A DNA stretch of 64,000 nt, from assembly GCF_009728935.1 (NCBI RefSeq), contig NZ_CP034235.1, positions 1,581,001 to 1,645,000 of the forward strand, read 5' to 3'. Shown here piece after piece: positions 63,147 through 64,000 of the stretch. The notes under the pieces were generated by a model. That model had not been told where the DNA came from and made no database searches. It saw nothing but the letters and a program-made list of their open reading frames with translations. This DNA comes from Paenibacillus psychroresistens (GTDB lineage: Bacteria; Bacillota; Bacilli; Paenibacillales; NBRC-103111). The translations under genes and the position numbers were made by a program. Position 1 is the stretch's first letter. Every line of letters starts with the position of its first letter.

Positions 63147-64000
63147 ATGAAGTTATTCAAAACAAAAGCATTGAAAAACACAATGATTGGCACAGCAGCA
63201 ACAGCCCTGGTTATCACCACCCTGATATCCACACAAGTACCAACTCAAGCAGAAGCCGCTCCTCAACAAACTAAAAACGTAATTCTTTTTGTCGGCGATG
63301 GAATGGGACTGGCACATCGTGATGCTATTAGACTTGCAACTGTTGGCTTAACTGGGAAATTGGCCATGGAAGATATGCCTTATGCTGGTTTAATCCACAC
63401 TAGCTCAACGATTAATGTAACGGATTCAGCTGCTGCCGCTACGGCATTTGCAAGTGGAGTAAAGACTTATAATGGCGCAATTGGAATGGATGCCAACAAA
63501 AAATCGGTGAAAACAATTATGGAATATGCAAAAGATGCTGGGAAAGCAACAGGTGTGGTTACTACGAGCCAAGTTACTGACGCTACAGGCGCTGCATTCG
63601 GTTCACATGTAGAAAACCGATCTGCTCAAAGCGAAATTGCTCTGCAATATTTGACTAAAAGCAAAATCGACGTTATCCTCGGTGGTGGTGAGGATTTCTG
63701 GTATCCAGCAGGCGATGCAGGAGCACTTAAGGATGAACCAGCTGAAGATCCAACTGAGAAAAGCAAAGGAACTCAAGGAAATCTAATAACTAAAGCCAAA
63801 CAATATGGCTATAGCTATGTGAAGAGCAAAACGGAAATGATGAATGCTAAAGGCGGCAAGCTTCTCGGACTATTTGCAAATGAAGAAATGTTCCAGCAAA
63901 AACCAGAAGGTGAAGGGGATATTTATAACCCTATCGTTTCATTGCCTGATATGACGAAAAAAGCGATTGACGTGCTTTCCGCTAATAAAAAAGGATTTTT
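63147..64000 (+). CDS. phoA: Alkaline phosphatase, PhoA family (cut by window edge)
   Basis: The 5' portion only; at least 284 residues, open to the right edge. It starts at ATG 63147 behind AGGAGG; an earlier ATG at 63142 stops at once. A signal peptide (TALVITTLISTQVPTQAEA) precedes the domain. ILFVGDGMGLAHRDA supplies the first metal-binding Asp, and TDSAAAATAFASGVKTYNGAIG holds the nucleophilic Ser. VTTSQVTDATGAAFGSH provides further metal ligands. It hydrolyses phosphomonoesters outside the cell. Confidence 0.95.
   Translation, partial: MKLFKTKALKNTMIGTAATALVITTLISTQVPTQAEAAPQQTKNVILFVGDGMGLAHRDAIRLATVGLTGKLAMEDMPYAGLIHTSSTINVTDSAAAATAFASGVKTYNGAIGMDANKKSVKTIMEYAKDAGKATGVVTTSQVTDATGAAFGSHVENRSAQSEIALQYLTKSKIDVILGGGEDFWYPAGDAGALKDEPAEDPTEKSKGTQGNLITKAKQYGYSYVKSKTEMMNAKGGKLLGLFANEEMFQQKPEGEGDIYNPIVSLPDMTKKAIDVLSANKKGF

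Overview
The window looks like a chromosomal stretch of a Paenibacillaceae member (Paenibacillus/Cohnella type, Bacillota). Supporting signs are moderate-to-low GC, strong AGGAGG-type ribosome binding sites with frequent TTG/GTG starts, S-layer-homology (SLH) glycosidases, YesM/YesN-type two-component systems beside LplB/YtcP/LipO-type sugar ABC transporters, and many lipoproteins. I see no rRNA, tRNA, transposase, phage gene or CRISPR array.

Layout. 0-2 kb: two VOC (glyoxalase-fold) genes flank a decayed SigJ-like sigma factor gene with an in-frame TGA. 2-21 kb: a carbohydrate locus with an SLH-anchored clan GH-A glycosidase, a divergent YesM/YesN pair, two permeases and a binding lipoprotein (no ATPase), and three consecutive paralogous alpha-galactosidase-like enzymes that appear wall-attached, cytosolic and membrane-anchored. 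21-26 kb: small accessory genes, including lipoproteins (one frameshifted), an APH-like kinase, a tandem VOC protein, an Asp/Glu-racemase-like protein and a PadR/DUF2812 pair.

26-38.3 kb: a two-part uptake and signalling module. Part one has two permeases, an HlyD-like adaptor, an OmpR-type response regulator with its kinase, and a TolB-like lipoprotein. Part two has a disordered lipoprotein, three tandem binding-protein paralogues (the first broken by an in-frame TAG) and an ECF sigma factor. Both parts start with a promoter carrying 11-bp-phased TTTACA/TTAACA half-sites, which is PhoP-box geometry. The alkaline phosphatase gene at the right edge has the same arrangement, with the -10 at the same distance. 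I read these three as one phosphate-starvation regulon.

38-48 kb: an AI-2E-type exporter, a Tat-exported two-domain multicopper oxidase coupled to a ZIP metal transporter, an alpha/beta hydrolase, and 2-oxoglutarate dehydrogenase E1/E2, where the E2 has a degenerate E3-binding domain. 48-59 kb: a tightly packed catabolic operon preceded by a divergent FadR-type GntR gene with a TGGT-N3-ACCA operator candidate. It encodes a signal-less solute-binding-protein homologue, two class III CoA-transferases, two MaoC proteins (one without the catalytic His), a Gfo/Idh oxidoreductase, a fuconolactonase-like amidohydrolase and a cytosolic GH95-like glycosidase. No described pathway I know combines these. 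59-64 kb: a double GNAT protein, a DUF7002/DarT-like protein, an arsRBC operon, and the 5' part of a PhoA-type alkaline phosphatase cut by the window edge.
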